A DNA stretch of 64,000 bases from Cohnella sp. GbtcB17 (GCF_019091135.1 NZ_JAGXJW010000030.1:32809-96808); one strand, 5' to 3'. Counted from the first letter of the stretch, positions 35,573-45,385 are shown. Notes: generated by a model not told the origin, from the letters alone. A program made the numbers and translations.

Positions 35573-37843
35573 CTATAGATTGCTTGCATCCGAACGCTGT
35601 GCCGAGGGCGGCAGCGCTTTGCGGTATTCGCCCGGCGTAACGCCCGAGCAACGCTTGAACATACGAATAAAAGAGTTGACGTTCTGATAACCGACATAAC
35701 CGGCCACATCCGCAATGCGAAGCTCCAAATTCGTGAGCAGCGCTTTGGCTCTATTGATTCTAAGCTCGTTCAGATGATCGCTGAAGTTGATTCCGACTTT
35801 TTCCTTGAAGTACCCCGACAGATAACCCGGCGTGAGATTGAGCTTGTCGGCGATGGCATCGAGATTGATATCCTCGCAGTAATGGTTCTCCATATAGTCG
35901 AGGACGAAGGAGGCGATCGGATCCTTCGTCACGCTCTTCTCGGCTATGGCGGCCAGGGCCGGGCGGATCAGCTCTCGGAACCAGTCTTGGTACTGCTTCA
36001 CATTATACAGCCGGCCGATTTTCTCGATATCGAGCAGCATTTCGGTCCGTGCGCGCATGTTCAGCTTCGCGAGCGTTATCTCAACTTGCTCCGCCGCACC
36101 CCGGGCAAATGCCCGATATTCTCTCACGGCCGCATCTTTGCGCTTCAGCACATCGAGCTGCCGGTCGACCCACTCGAAAACGGCATTTTCGTTGCCGTTC
36201 ACAAGCAGCGTATGCAGATCCTCTCCGGCTGTAAGCTTCAGGCGGGATGCATTCGACAGCGACGCCCTCGGACCTGTGATAATTTGGGTATCTCCGTTCA
36301 ATTTTCGCTCGCTTAGCAGCTCGGCCAATTGACCATACGCTTCTGTAAATGAAGTGTGAGCCGGATAAACCGGGCTGGCCGCAATCGTCAGGTATAAATA
36401 ATCGTCTGCAAGCAGCAGTTGCTTTAAGGTCTCAAGCGTTTGCACAAGGTCGCTTTGGGAATCCGGATCGAAAATTAATGACATTAACCGATTCTGTTCA
36501 ATCGGCAGCGTAACGCCATCCCTTGGAGAAAAGAGGTTGTGAATGAGCCTGCGGAGCATCAGCATCTCGCTTTCGTAGGCCCGTTCGGGATTTTTGAATA
36601 CAATTTCATAAAGAACGGCTGCAAAAGGTCTGTCCGATTGTACAAGCTGTTCGATATCGGCGAGATTGGGCGCCATCGGTATATTTTTCACCTTGTTCGT
36701 ATAAGCGTACTGCTGAACGAGCGTATTTTTGCGGTCGAGATCGGTGCGTATTCGTTCATTGGTCTGCAGAATGCTGCTCATCCGGTCGCCCAAGATCGCA
36801 TACTCCCGAATGTTGCTGATCGGCTCCGCTGCTGCGGATTTGCGTTCGAGCATCGCGATGAGCCGGCGAAGCGGATGGTTGAGCCGCAGGCTGAACAGGA
36901 CGGAGGTGACGATGGCGACCGCGACGGCGGCGGACAGCAGGGAGACAAGCAGCACGTTTAGCCTCATCATCTCGGCGGCGATGCTGGCGATGGGGACGAC
37001 GCGCTCATATGTGAAGCCGGTGTCCGCCCCTTTTTTATAGAAATAAAAGAAGTTGCCGTTCCGTTCATGATACGTATCGCGGTGCAGCGGCACGGGAGAA
37101 CGCATGTCGTCGAAGGGAGAGGAAGCAAACAGCATCGCTCCTTCCCGGTCCCAGATCGAAAAGGTCGAATCGCCCGATTGGCCATAGGCGGCATACAACC
37201 GCTGCGGATTCACCAGGAGGAGCCCGTAGACGTCCCCATACGATGCGGCCTTGAACCAGATCGGCATCAAGGGACCCTTCGGACGCGTTTGGCCCATCGT
37301 ATGCTCCTGAAAGTCGGAAACCGGCAATACCTGCATAAAGGTGTTGCCGGCCGTTGACTGCGCCCAATATTCGGGTGGGTAATCCTTGCTGGCGTAATAC
37401 TTGCCGAACATGTCTTCGATGCTGCTGGTGCCTTCCTTTTCCAGCACATAACCGGCCTTTCGAAAGATAAGGATGAAGTTGTCCAAATGAAGGAACGGAT
37501 TCGTGTACAAGGCGGCCAGATTGTCTTTGACTTCGGGGATGATGTCATAGCGCTTGTTGTCTTTAACGCGGTTAAGAATCTCGAGATTGGCGATCCATCT
37601 GTCGGAGCGCATCAGGGAGATTAGCATCGTCTGCGTCATCCGAAATTGATTCTCGTAGCTGTCGACGGTCTGCTTCATGCCGAGCTCGTTATAGCGTACG
37701 ATTTCTTTGTACAGCTTGCGGCTCAGATAGAGGTAGGCGAACAGATTGAAGGAAGCGAGCAACACAATCACGCATAGGAAACTGACCATCAGCTTGACGA
37801 ACAGCGTGTTAAAAGCAAGCTTGAGCCCGGCACGTTTGATCAT
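35573..37843 (-). CDS. Membrane-bound AraC-family regulator of the carbohydrate locus
   Basis: 756-residue protein. Two hydrophobic helices (about residues 15-40 and 294-318) flank a large extracellular sensor domain. A cytoplasmic linker then leads to a C-terminal AraC DNA-binding domain (about residues 640-745; 'INLDAIADKLNLTPGYLSGYFKEKVGINFSDHLNELR' and 'IADVAGYVGYQNVNSFIRMFKRCSGVTPGEYRK'). Such regulators are frequent in Paenibacillus next to LplB-type sugar transporters and presumably sense the sugar outside the cell and switch on uptake directly. Start ATG follows CCGGGGGGAA. It is divergent from the permease operon. Confidence 0.9.
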   Translation of the reverse strand: MIKRAGLKLAFNTLFVKLMVSFLCVIVLLASFNLFAYLYLSRKLYKEIVRYNELGMKQTVDSYENQFRMTQTMLISLMRSDRWIANLEILNRVKDNKRYDIIPEVKDNLAALYTNPFLHLDNFILIFRKAGYVLEKEGTSSIEDMFGKYYASKDYPPEYWAQSTAGNTFMQVLPVSDFQEHTMGQTRPKGPLMPIWFKAASYGDVYGLLLVNPQRLYAAYGQSGDSTFSIWDREGAMLFASSPFDDMRSPVPLHRDTYHERNGNFFYFYKKGADTGFTYERVVPIASIAAEMMRLNVLLVSLLSAAVAVAIVTSVLFSLRLNHPLRRLIAMLERKSAAAEPISNIREYAILGDRMSSILQTNERIRTDLDRKNTLVQQYAYTNKVKNIPMAPNLADIEQLVQSDRPFAAVLYEIVFKNPERAYESEMLMLRRLIHNLFSPRDGVTLPIEQNRLMSLIFDPDSQSDLVQTLETLKQLLLADDYLYLTIAASPVYPAHTSFTEAYGQLAELLSERKLNGDTQIITGPRASLSNASRLKLTAGEDLHTLLVNGNENAVFEWVDRQLDVLKRKDAAVREYRAFARGAAEQVEITLAKLNMRARTEMLLDIEKIGRLYNVKQYQDWFRELIRPALAAIAEKSVTKDPIASFVLDYMENHYCEDINLDAIADKLNLTPGYLSGYFKEKVGINFSDHLNELRINRAKALLTNLELRIADVAGYVGYQNVNSFIRMFKRCSGVTPGEYRKALPPSAQRSDASNL

Positions 37844-37919
37844 CTTCGAATTCCCCCCGGCAAGCAGCCTCGCGATCTCGTATTTTACATTTCGTTAACA
37901 TCATCATACCGATTCAAAT

Positions 37920-37948
37920 CTGACAGCAACAATATGCATTTTTACTTT
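37920..37948 (+). promoter_or_regulatory. Weak candidate promoter for the sugar-uptake operon
   Basis: CTGACA, 17 bases, TACTTT. A poor -10 would suit an activator-dependent promoter. Nothing else is evident in the 260-base divergent gap. Confidence 0.3.
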
Positions 37949-38103
37949 TTTGTATTCAGTTCTTCCGCTTTCCGCAATCGTGACGATCGGCAGGAATACG
38001 TGGAGATATATTTACATGAACAAAGCGGGATATGATGCGAGTACACCGATTCCAGGCATCACGGCTGCTTCCAGACTTTTAACTGACAGAAGGGGAAATG
38101 CGT

Positions 38104-39072
38104 ATGGCTCAAGCAAGCGCGACGACACGTCCGATCGGAAAGGAGAAGCCGATACCCGAGCCGAAGGCATCCCGGTTCAAACGGCTCTGGCAGAACAACA
38201 AATATTTATGGCTGCTTTTTCTGCCCTGTCTGATCTATTATCTCGTGTTCCGCTATGCGCCCATGTTCGGGCTGGTGATTACGTTCAAAAACTATAATCT
38301 TTTCAAAGGCATTTGGGCCAGCGATTGGGTCGGCCTCAAGTATTACCGCTTGTTTTTGAACAATCCGGATTTTTGGCCGCTGATGAAGAACACGTTTCTT
38401 CTGGGCCTGTACAGGCTCCTATTCGGCTTTCCCGCACCGATTATACTTGCGCTGCTGCTGAACGAGCTGAGAAAGGCGGCGGTCAAGCGGTTCGTGCAGA
38501 CGGTCAGTTACCTGCCTCATTTTATTTCCAACGTTATCGTTGCGAGTATGGTCATCATGTTCCTGTCACCGACCGGCGGGCTTGTCAACAACCTGCTGAC
38601 GGGGCTCGGTTTCGAGCCGATCAATTTTATGAACAAGCCGGAGATGTTCAGAGGGATCTACGTGATCTCGGAAATCTGGCAGCATATCGGCTGGGAAACG
38701 ATTATCTATCTGGCGGCGCTGACAGCCGTGGATCCCCAGCTGTACGAAGCCGCCAGTATCGACGGCGCCAGCCGGATGCGCAAAATGTGGCATGTCACGC
38801 TTCCAGGCATTTCCTCGGCGCTCGTCATCACACTCATTCTGAATATCGGCCAAGTGCTGGAGATCGGCTTCGAAAAGGTGTACTTGATGCAAAATCCGGC
38901 CATCTACGATACGGCTGATATCATCAGCACCTACGTTTACCGGATCGGACTGGTGCAGGGCAACTTCAGTTACGGTTCCGCGATCGATCTTTTCATGGGC
39001 ATCATCAGTTTGATCTTCATCTATGGCGCTAACTGGATCAGTCGGCGCGTCAGCGAGACCAGCTTATGGTGA
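38104..39072 (+). CDS. CUT1 sugar ABC transporter permease (LplB family)
   Basis: 322-residue permease of a binding-protein-dependent carbohydrate importer. Six membrane helices, an N-terminal 'NNKYLWLLFLPCLIYYLVFRYAPMFG' entry of the LplB kind, and the EAA-loop 'EAASIDGASRMRKMWHVTLPGI' that docks the ATPase. Two ATGs lie close together; 38104 has the better spacing (8 bases) from AAGGGG than 38098. The second permease follows after 13 bases. No ATPase gene is in the operon, so a shared MsmX-like ATPase is expected (family knowledge). Confidence 0.93.
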   Translation: MAQASATTRPIGKEKPIPEPKASRFKRLWQNNKYLWLLFLPCLIYYLVFRYAPMFGLVITFKNYNLFKGIWASDWVGLKYYRLFLNNPDFWPLMKNTFLLGLYRLLFGFPAPIILALLLNELRKAAVKRFVQTVSYLPHFISNVIVASMVIMFLSPTGGLVNNLLTGLGFEPINFMNKPEMFRGIYVISEIWQHIGWETIIYLAALTAVDPQLYEAASIDGASRMRKMWHVTLPGISSALVITLILNIGQVLEIGFEKVYLMQNPAIYDTADIISTYVYRIGLVQGNFSYGSAIDLFMGIISLIFIYGANWISRRVSETSLW

Positions 39073-39085
39073 GAGGAGCCGCTGT

Positions 39086-39958
39086 ATGATCAACTCGCAA
39101 CGGCCGGGCATTTTCCCGATCGTCAGTGCCGTCATTTTGACGATCGTCGTCGTCGTGACGCTGTATCCGTTCGTTCATATGCTTGCCGTCTCGTTCAGCG
39201 GCGACATCTATGTCATGCAGAACGAGATTACCGTTTGGCCGAAAGGCTTTAACGTCAAAATGTACGAGCTTGTGCTCGGGGACCCCAAGATCTGGACCGC
39301 ATTTCAAAATACGATCGTCTATACGGCGCTCGGAACCGCCATCTCGCTTGCGCTCACTTCGATGGGGGCTTACGCGCTGTCGCGTACGCAGATGGCATTT
39401 CGAAAATCGTTAACGATGTTAATCGTTTTTACGATGTTTTTCGGCGGAGGCATGATTCCGACCTATCTCGTCGTTCGGTCCCTCGGGCTCGTGGACACGA
39501 TCTGGGGCATGGTGCTTCCCGGCGCGGTCAGTACTTGGAATCTCATTCTGATGCGCACCTTTTTTTCCGGCATCCCCAAGGAGCTGGAGGAATCCGGCCG
39601 TCTGGACGGCCTGAACGACATCGGCATTTTCCTGCGGATTATGGTACCGCTGTCAACCGCGTCGTTCGCCACCATTGCGCTTTTCTACGCAGTAGGTTTA
39701 TGGAACAACTTTCAACTGCCGCTTCTGTACTTGCGTACGCCGGACACGTTCCCGCTGCAAGTGCTGCTGCGCAACCTCATCCTCGCCGGTACCGCAAGCT
39801 CGGGCGATGTGACGCGAATAGGAGGTGATAACCTCATCGTCGAAGAATCTCTGAAGTACGCCACGATTATGGTGTCTACGCTTCCGATTCTGGTGGTGTA
39901 CCCTTTCGTGCAAAAGTACTTCGTCAAAGGGGCCATGATCGGGGCTATCAAGGGCTGA
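39086..39958 (+). CDS. CUT1 sugar ABC transporter permease (second subunit)
   Basis: 290-residue partner permease with six membrane helices. The EAA-loop reads 'EESGRLDGLNDIGIFLRIMVPLS', in which the usual Glu-Ala-Ala is Glu-Glu-Ser; the Gly at the middle is kept. The C-terminus 'YPFVQKYFVKGAMIGAIKG' is the family hallmark. The start at 39086 follows GAGAGGAG; the longer frame that begins at 39023 overlaps the first permease and is rejected. The solute-binding-protein gene follows after a 101-base spacer with a hairpin. Confidence 0.93.
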   Translation: MINSQRPGIFPIVSAVILTIVVVVTLYPFVHMLAVSFSGDIYVMQNEITVWPKGFNVKMYELVLGDPKIWTAFQNTIVYTALGTAISLALTSMGAYALSRTQMAFRKSLTMLIVFTMFFGGGMIPTYLVVRSLGLVDTIWGMVLPGAVSTWNLILMRTFFSGIPKELEESGRLDGLNDIGIFLRIMVPLSTASFATIALFYAVGLWNNFQLPLLYLRTPDTFPLQVLLRNLILAGTASSGDVTRIGGDNLIVEESLKYATIMVSTLPILVVYPFVQKYFVKGAMIGAIKG

Positions 39959-40008
39959 GCACGAAGGGACCGAACGCGATCCGGTCTGTACGAGATGTTC
40001 GAAGACGA

Positions 40009-40030
40009 GCAACAAAATCGATGTTGTTGC
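40009..40030 (+). other. Stem-loop between permease and binding-protein genes
   Basis: GCAACAA / TTGTTGC, a perfect 7-pair stem with an 8-base loop and no T-tract, sits 30 bases before the binding-protein start. A preceding weaker pair GGACCG / CGGTCT lies at about 39967-39986. It may stabilise the downstream mRNA so that the binding protein is made in excess. Confidence 0.5.
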
Positions 40031-40059
40031 ACATACAAACGCTTAGGAGCTGAACGAAT

Positions 40060-41640
40060 TTGTCAAACGTCCTCAAAAAGTCCGCCATTCTGTTGGCGAG
40101 CGCCGCGGTGACGGCAACGATACTTGCTGCCTGTGCCAGTAACGACTCGAAAGACGGCGCGTCAGCCGGCGCAAGCTCCTCTGCTTCCTCCGCAAGCGGC
40201 GGGGAAGCGTCGGGCAAGCCAAGTTTGAAATTTACGGCGCTGCTCGACAACAACCCAACCTTTCCCTATTCGAAGGATTGGCCGATATGGCAATGGATCA
40301 AGGAGAAAACGGGGGTCACGCTTGAGGTGCAAACCCCATCGGGCAATCTGGGGGAATCGCTGAACCTGGCGGTCGCCTCCAAAGAAATGCCCGACCTCAT
40401 GTATATGCCCAATCGCGAGGAATCGAACAAGTTCGGACAGCAGGGTGCGCTTGTGGATATTTTGACGTTTATCGACGACATGCCGAATCTGAAGGCCTGG
40501 ATGGATAAGTATCCGGAAGAAGCGAAGGCGGCATTGTCGGCAGACGGAAAAATGTACATGTTCCCGAATCAGGGCTTCGGCGAGACGAACCGTTCGATCT
40601 GGATGTATCGAAAAGACGTGTTCGACAAGGAAGGGCTTAAAACCCCTTCGACCTTCGACGAGCTGTACGAAACGCTGAAAACGCTGAAAGCGAAGTATCC
40701 CGACTCCTACCCGCTGACGCTCCGCTACGGCGAGAACCAGGACGAGATGCTGGCGAATATGACGGTGGACTTCGAGACAGGCGAAGACGGCTATTACGAC
40801 TTCGACAAGCAGGAGTGGCGCTTCGGCCCAACGGAGGCTAATTACAAATCGATGGTTGCGATGTGGAAAAAGTTTTATGACGACGGGCTCATTCCGCCGG
40901 ATTTCCTGTCGCTTCAGACGAAGCAATGGCAAGACATGCTGTCCACTGGCAAATCGTTCATCACGATCGATTACATCAGTCGCATCGACTTCTTCAACAA
41001 GGCCATGCAGAAAGAGAATCCGGCATATAACATGCAGTTCATGGCGCCGCCAGCCGGCATAGCCGGCGGCAAGCAGCACAATCCGTATCTTCATTATCTC
41101 GAAAGCGGGCTAACGGTTGCTTCTACCTCCAAGCATATTAAAGACATTATGAAATATATGGATTTCTTTTACTCGGAGGAAGGCCGAACGCTTGTCAGTT
41201 GGGGAAAAGAAGGCGAAACGTACGAAAAAGACGGGGATCAGCTTAAATTCAAGCCGCAGTACACGGACATTATCGAAATGCGCAAGGCGACCGGGCTGAA
41301 GACGAGCGGCACTTACACGTGGATCGATTTCGATTCGGATTTGTCGCTATCCTCGGATGACCTCAAATACGCGTTCGAGGAAGCGGCCAAATACGATCTG
41401 CCTGCCATGCAGCCGCGTCCTGCGCTCACGGAACAAGAGACCGAGATCGTCGCCTTGACCGGCCAGGCGGTCACCAAGCATCGGGATGAGAGCATCGCCA
41501 AGTTCGTCACCGGATCGAGAAGCTTGGACGAATGGGATCAGTACGTGAAGGAAATGAACAACCTCGGCGTCGACAAGCTGCTCGATACGTACAGAGAAGC
41601 TTACAAGCGGGTTCAAAGCATCAAACTGGACACCAAGTAA
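40060..41640 (+). CDS. Extracellular solute-binding lipoprotein
   Basis: 526-residue lipoprotein that captures an oligosaccharide for the two permeases. The signal peptide ends in the lipobox LAAC with Cys25 as the lipidated residue, followed by a Ser/Ala/Gly linker. Length and the C-terminal aromatic-rich region fit the large LplA-type binding proteins. The TTG start has AGGAG 10 bases upstream. It is followed after 33 bases by an acetyltransferase gene with no terminator between, so the operon probably continues to the GH9 enzyme. Confidence 0.93.
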   Translation: MSNVLKKSAILLASAAVTATILAACASNDSKDGASAGASSSASSASGGEASGKPSLKFTALLDNNPTFPYSKDWPIWQWIKEKTGVTLEVQTPSGNLGESLNLAVASKEMPDLMYMPNREESNKFGQQGALVDILTFIDDMPNLKAWMDKYPEEAKAALSADGKMYMFPNQGFGETNRSIWMYRKDVFDKEGLKTPSTFDELYETLKTLKAKYPDSYPLTLRYGENQDEMLANMTVDFETGEDGYYDFDKQEWRFGPTEANYKSMVAMWKKFYDDGLIPPDFLSLQTKQWQDMLSTGKSFITIDYISRIDFFNKAMQKENPAYNMQFMAPPAGIAGGKQHNPYLHYLESGLTVASTSKHIKDIMKYMDFFYSEEGRTLVSWGKEGETYEKDGDQLKFKPQYTDIIEMRKATGLKTSGTYTWIDFDSDLSLSSDDLKYAFEEAAKYDLPAMQPRPALTEQETEIVALTGQAVTKHRDESIAKFVTGSRSLDEWDQYVKEMNNLGVDKLLDTYREAYKRVQSIKLDTK

Positions 41641-41673
41641 ACGGTATGTCGACGTTGACGGGAGGGAAGGAAC

Positions 41674-42828
41674 GTGGATGAAGAAGGCGCTTCGGGCATG
41701 ACCGGCATTCGAGCGTTGGCGCCCGAGGAAATGGCGCAAGCGATCTGCGGGTCCGACGCCGTGTTCCGCGATACGGAGCAAACTTCGATGGGGATCGCTT
41801 TTTCATCCGTTTTTTCGGCGGCCTTGTCGCAATCGCTCGGCGCCTTTGAAGACGGCAAGCTCGTGTCGTTCATGGGGCTTGTTCCCGCTACTGTGCGCAT
41901 CGGGGCCGCCCATGTGCCGATATTCTCGATCGGCTCGGTATTCACAACGCCGGACTACCGCGGCCGCGGTCATGCCGGCCGCCTGCTGCAGGCGGCAAAG
42001 TCGCATATTCGGGCGTCCGGCGGTGCGCTTATATTGATCTCGGGCACCCGCTCGTTGTATTTGCGCAATCAATGCCATTCGTACGGCGAGATCACGCGCT
42101 TTACGATCGGGCCGGTTCAGGGAGAGGAACTGCTTCGGATCCATTCCGGCATCGCGGTTCGCGAGCTGTCGCGGACGGACTGGCTTCCAATGCAAGCGCT
42201 CGCTGATTCGCGCCCTGTCGCCTACGCGCAGACTGTGCGCGAGCTGGCGGAGCTGATCGCCTGCGAAGCGTATGCGAGCTGCTTCAAGCTGCGGCATCGC
42301 ACGCTCGTCGCGACCGAAGGCGACCGCATCGCCGCGTTCGCCGTGGTGGCGATGCCGGACGGGCGCGGCAGCGGGCAGGAGCCATTCGCCGTCGAATGGG
42401 CAGGCGAAGCCGGCGCACTGGCCGCCATATTCGGTCATGCCGTCGTCGCATACGGATTGCCGCGGCTGGACGTGCCGGTCGCCTGGCACGAGACCGAGCT
42501 GCTGCAGGCGCTCTCAGACGTGCCGTCCGCCAAGGACCGCAATCTCGGCACGATCCATATCGCCGACGCGGAGCGGCTGTTCGAATCGCTGGCGCCGTAT
42601 TGGCATGCAGCCGCGGCGAGCGATGTACCTCGAATCCGCACGCTGGCACATCATCGTTATGCGCTGACAGCGCCCAATGGCGGGGCGTTCGAGCTGGATG
42701 CCGAGACACTCGTCTCTCTGATGTTCGATCCCGTGCCGACGCAGCCTGCGGCGTTCGAAGCGCGCGCTGCGATGCCCGGTCTGTTCCCCGTGCCGCTGCC
42801 GTACGCCGGCGGGCTGAACTTCGTCTAA
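41674..42828 (+). CDS. GNAT-family N-acetyltransferase (Eis-like architecture)
   Basis: 384-residue acetyltransferase. The acetyl-CoA loop is 'VFTTPDYRGRGHAGRLL' (Arg/Gln-x-x-Gly-x-Gly/Ala form: YRGRGHAGRL) in the N-terminal GNAT domain, preceded by 'MGLVPATVRIGAAHVPIFSIGSV'. A second GNAT-like fold and a C-terminal sterol-carrier-like region make the length typical of Eis-type enzymes. The GTG start follows ACGGGAGGGAAGG; an internal ATG at 41698 is an alternative. The gene sits between the sugar-binding protein and the GH9 gene. Its acceptor is unknown. Confidence 0.85.
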   Translation: MDEEGASGMTGIRALAPEEMAQAICGSDAVFRDTEQTSMGIAFSSVFSAALSQSLGAFEDGKLVSFMGLVPATVRIGAAHVPIFSIGSVFTTPDYRGRGHAGRLLQAAKSHIRASGGALILISGTRSLYLRNQCHSYGEITRFTIGPVQGEELLRIHSGIAVRELSRTDWLPMQALADSRPVAYAQTVRELAELIACEAYASCFKLRHRTLVATEGDRIAAFAVVAMPDGRGSGQEPFAVEWAGEAGALAAIFGHAVVAYGLPRLDVPVAWHETELLQALSDVPSAKDRNLGTIHIADAERLFESLAPYWHAAAASDVPRIRTLAHHRYALTAPNGGAFELDAETLVSLMFDPVPTQPAAFEARAAMPGLFPVPLPYAGGLNFV

Positions 42829-42892
42829 GCTGAGCTGATCCATCGGCTACGTCGAGCAAGAAACCTAAGCGAACGAAAAGGAGCTGAGCGCC

Positions 42893-45214
42893 ATGTTTAA
42901 GGTTCTGAAAACGTACACGGTTCTGCTGACAGTCGCGATCCTGACGACCGCCATTTTATCTGCCTGCGGGATGAGGGAGGAGAATTCGGTGCAGGCCAAC
43001 GCAAGCGGCATATTTATCCGCGTGAATCAGGTCGGATACAGCCCGGGCGCGAGTAAAGTTGGCATGGTGTTATCGAGTACGAATTTGAGCGGCGTCCGAT
43101 ACGATGTATACAATTCAAGCAATACTTCGGTACTGAACGGCACCATCTCCTCCGCCAGCAAAGGGAGCTGGGGAGATGCGGGCGGCGCTAATATTCCTTA
43201 TTCCTATGCTTTGGATTTCAGCTCGCTCAATACGATTGGCAACGGATATTATATTAAAATCAACACCTATAAATCCCCGACCTTTAATATCGATCCTGCG
43301 GCGTACAGCAGTCTTGCCGACCTGTCCATGAAGTTTTTCAAGGTGCAGCGATGCGGCAATACGAATCCGGACGGTCATCTCGTCTGCCATGTCCCGGGAT
43401 CGAATTCATCCGTTGACGGCAAGCCCGACGGCGCGTCCGGCACGAAGGACTTCACCGGCGGCTGGCACGATGCGTCGGATTATATCAAATTCATGAGCAC
43501 CATCGGTCATGTCGCGGATGTGATGCTGACCACGTATGTCCATCATCCGGAAGTATTTCCCGAGCCCGGCAGCATAAACGGCGTACTGACGGAAGCCAAG
43601 GTCGGTCTCGATTTTATCCAGAAGATGTGGGACAACACGAACCAGATGCTGTACATGGAAGTCGCGGACGGGCTGGATCATGACGTGGAAAATGACGATC
43701 TGGATTCGCGCAGCAAAACCTGGCCGCAGAACGACAATACCATCTACGGCGCGGCGCGCCCGGTGCATCCGTCTCCTGCCGGTACGGGCGCCAATCTGGC
43801 CGGAAAGGCAGCCGCCGCATTGGCGCTTGGCGCCAAAATTTGGGGAGATCCGAACGGACCGAGCTATAACGCCGCATTGGCGAGCAGCTATCTGACCGCC
43901 GCCCAGCAGATCTACACCTGGGGCAAGACAAGGACGGGGATCGCAGGGGACGCTGACGAATTTTACGTGGATACCGATTACAAAGACGATATGGCCTGGG
44001 CGGCAGCCGAGCTCTACCGGGCGACAGGAACGGCCTCATACTTGACGGAGGCCAAAGCTTACAGCGACAGCGCGGGGGAATGGTACAACAAAAGCGATAC
44101 GAGCCTCAACTGGTCGAGAGCCTATCATTGGGCCAACTATGAGATCGCCTCCCTGGACCCGACCTACAAAAATACGGCCGCCGGCCGGATCAACAACCAT
44201 CTGAACTTAAAGAAGAACTACGCGAACGGACAGTTTTGGAATACGAGCAGCGATCCCAAATGGGGAACGTACGAAGCGATGAGCAACAATGCGGTTGAAG
44301 CGATGATGTATCAGGAGCTGACCGGCAATACCACGTATGCCGCGCTGGCTCAGCAGCAGATCGATTTTATGCTGGGCAAAAATCCCTGGGGCGTAAGCAT
44401 GCTGAACGGGGCGGGCACGACCTGGTTTAAAAATCCTCGCCATCGCGTCACGACCTTGAACCGAGTGACCAATCCGAACTATCAGCTTCGCGGATCCTGG
44501 AGCGAAGGCTTCGAGACCAGCGCGCAATATGCGGTCGATCAGCAGGACCCCTTGCTGGCGGGCCAGGAAGACCCTGCTATCGTGCAGTTCAATGACAATC
44601 GAATGATCTGGCACGACAACCGCAGAGACTATGCCACGAATGAAGTGACCATCTCGGGCAATGCGGCGGGCATGGCGATGGTGGCGTTTATGGGCGGAGG
44701 CTCGAGCGCTTCGACCGACTACACGACGAACGGCGACGCCTACGTGAGAGACGGCACCTATGAGACGACAAACTACGGTACCGCATCGACGATCGATATA
44801 AAGGGAGATCCCGATGCGGGATATAACCGGAAAGGGTTCGTCAAATTCGATCTCACCGGACGCGCCGGCACATCCGTTGCTTCAGCGCTACTGAAGGTGT
44901 ACGTTAACGCCGCCTCCGCAGCGACGCCTGTCAAGGTATATGGACTTGCAGGCAACGACAGCTGGATTGAATCGGGCACCGGAGGGATCACCTGGAACAA
45001 TCAGCCCGGCAGTACGAACGCAGTACTGATTGGTACGCTTAACGTATCGGCGGCAGGCTGGTACACGATCGATGCCACAACTTATGTGAACAGCCAGTTT
45101 GGCGGAGACAAAAAAGTGACCTTCAAGCTGCAGGTCGAGAATAACAATGGTGCAAGCATAAGCTTGAACAGCAAAGAAAACACAGCCAATAAACCGGTGT
45201 TGACCGTGAATTAA
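42893..45214 (+). CDS. Lipoprotein glycoside hydrolase family 9 with C-terminal DNRLRE/CBM96-like module
   Basis: 773-residue cell-surface glycosidase. Lipobox LSAC with Cys25; an N-terminal Ig-like CelD_N domain (about residues 40-135, 'IRVNQVGYSPG'); a GH9 (alpha/alpha)6 catalytic domain with the two aspartates of GGWHDASDYIKF (about residues 189-197) and the catalytic acid Glu in DYATNEVTISGN (about 583); then from about residue 610 a beta-sandwich 'GDAYVRDGTYETTNYGT...RKGFVKFDL' of the DNRLRE type that probably binds glycan. GH9 enzymes cleave beta-1,4-glucans or act as exo-glucosaminidases or exo-glucosidases. It is the last gene of the sugar locus; a terminator follows. Ribosome site AAAAGGAG. 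Confidence 0.94.
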   Translation: MFKVLKTYTVLLTVAILTTAILSACGMREENSVQANASGIFIRVNQVGYSPGASKVGMVLSSTNLSGVRYDVYNSSNTSVLNGTISSASKGSWGDAGGANIPYSYALDFSSLNTIGNGYYIKINTYKSPTFNIDPAAYSSLADLSMKFFKVQRCGNTNPDGHLVCHVPGSNSSVDGKPDGASGTKDFTGGWHDASDYIKFMSTIGHVADVMLTTYVHHPEVFPEPGSINGVLTEAKVGLDFIQKMWDNTNQMLYMEVADGLDHDVENDDLDSRSKTWPQNDNTIYGAARPVHPSPAGTGANLAGKAAAALALGAKIWGDPNGPSYNAALASSYLTAAQQIYTWGKTRTGIAGDADEFYVDTDYKDDMAWAAAELYRATGTASYLTEAKAYSDSAGEWYNKSDTSLNWSRAYHWANYEIASLDPTYKNTAAGRINNHLNLKKNYANGQFWNTSSDPKWGTYEAMSNNAVEAMMYQELTGNTTYAALAQQQIDFMLGKNPWGVSMLNGAGTTWFKNPRHRVTTLNRVTNPNYQLRGSWSEGFETSAQYAVDQQDPLLAGQEDPAIVQFNDNRMIWHDNRRDYATNEVTISGNAAGMAMVAFMGGGSSASTDYTTNGDAYVRDGTYETTNYGTASTIDIKGDPDAGYNRKGFVKFDLTGRAGTSVASALLKVYVNAASAATPVKVYGLAGNDSWIESGTGGITWNNQPGSTNAVLIGTLNVSAAGWYTIDATTYVNSQFGGDKKVTFKLQVENNNGASISLNSKENTANKPVLTVN

Positions 45215-45244
45215 GCTTTTGACAGCAGCAACGCTGTTCTAAGG

Positions 45245-45281
45245 ACCGTCAGGGAACGAACTTGTCCCTGGCGGTTTTTTT
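45245..45281 (+). terminator. Terminator of the carbohydrate operon
   Basis: ACCGTCAGGGA / TCCCTGGCGGT stem (one G-U) with a TTTTTTT tail. Confidence 0.93.
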
Positions 45282-45379
45282 ACGGCTAAGAAGTATAATA
45301 TGGAACACTTGATCGACAAAAATCGATGAATTATGATGAATTGCGCCAACATTTGGGTGTATTATGGTTCGATTCCACG

Positions 45380-45385
45380 TATAAT
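45380..45385 (+). promoter_or_regulatory. TATAAT -10 element before the GGDEF-EAL gene
   Basis: A perfect TATAAT 52 bases before the ATG at 45438, with no clear -35 hexamer. It supports the later start over the longer open frame that begins at 45333. Confidence 0.4.
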
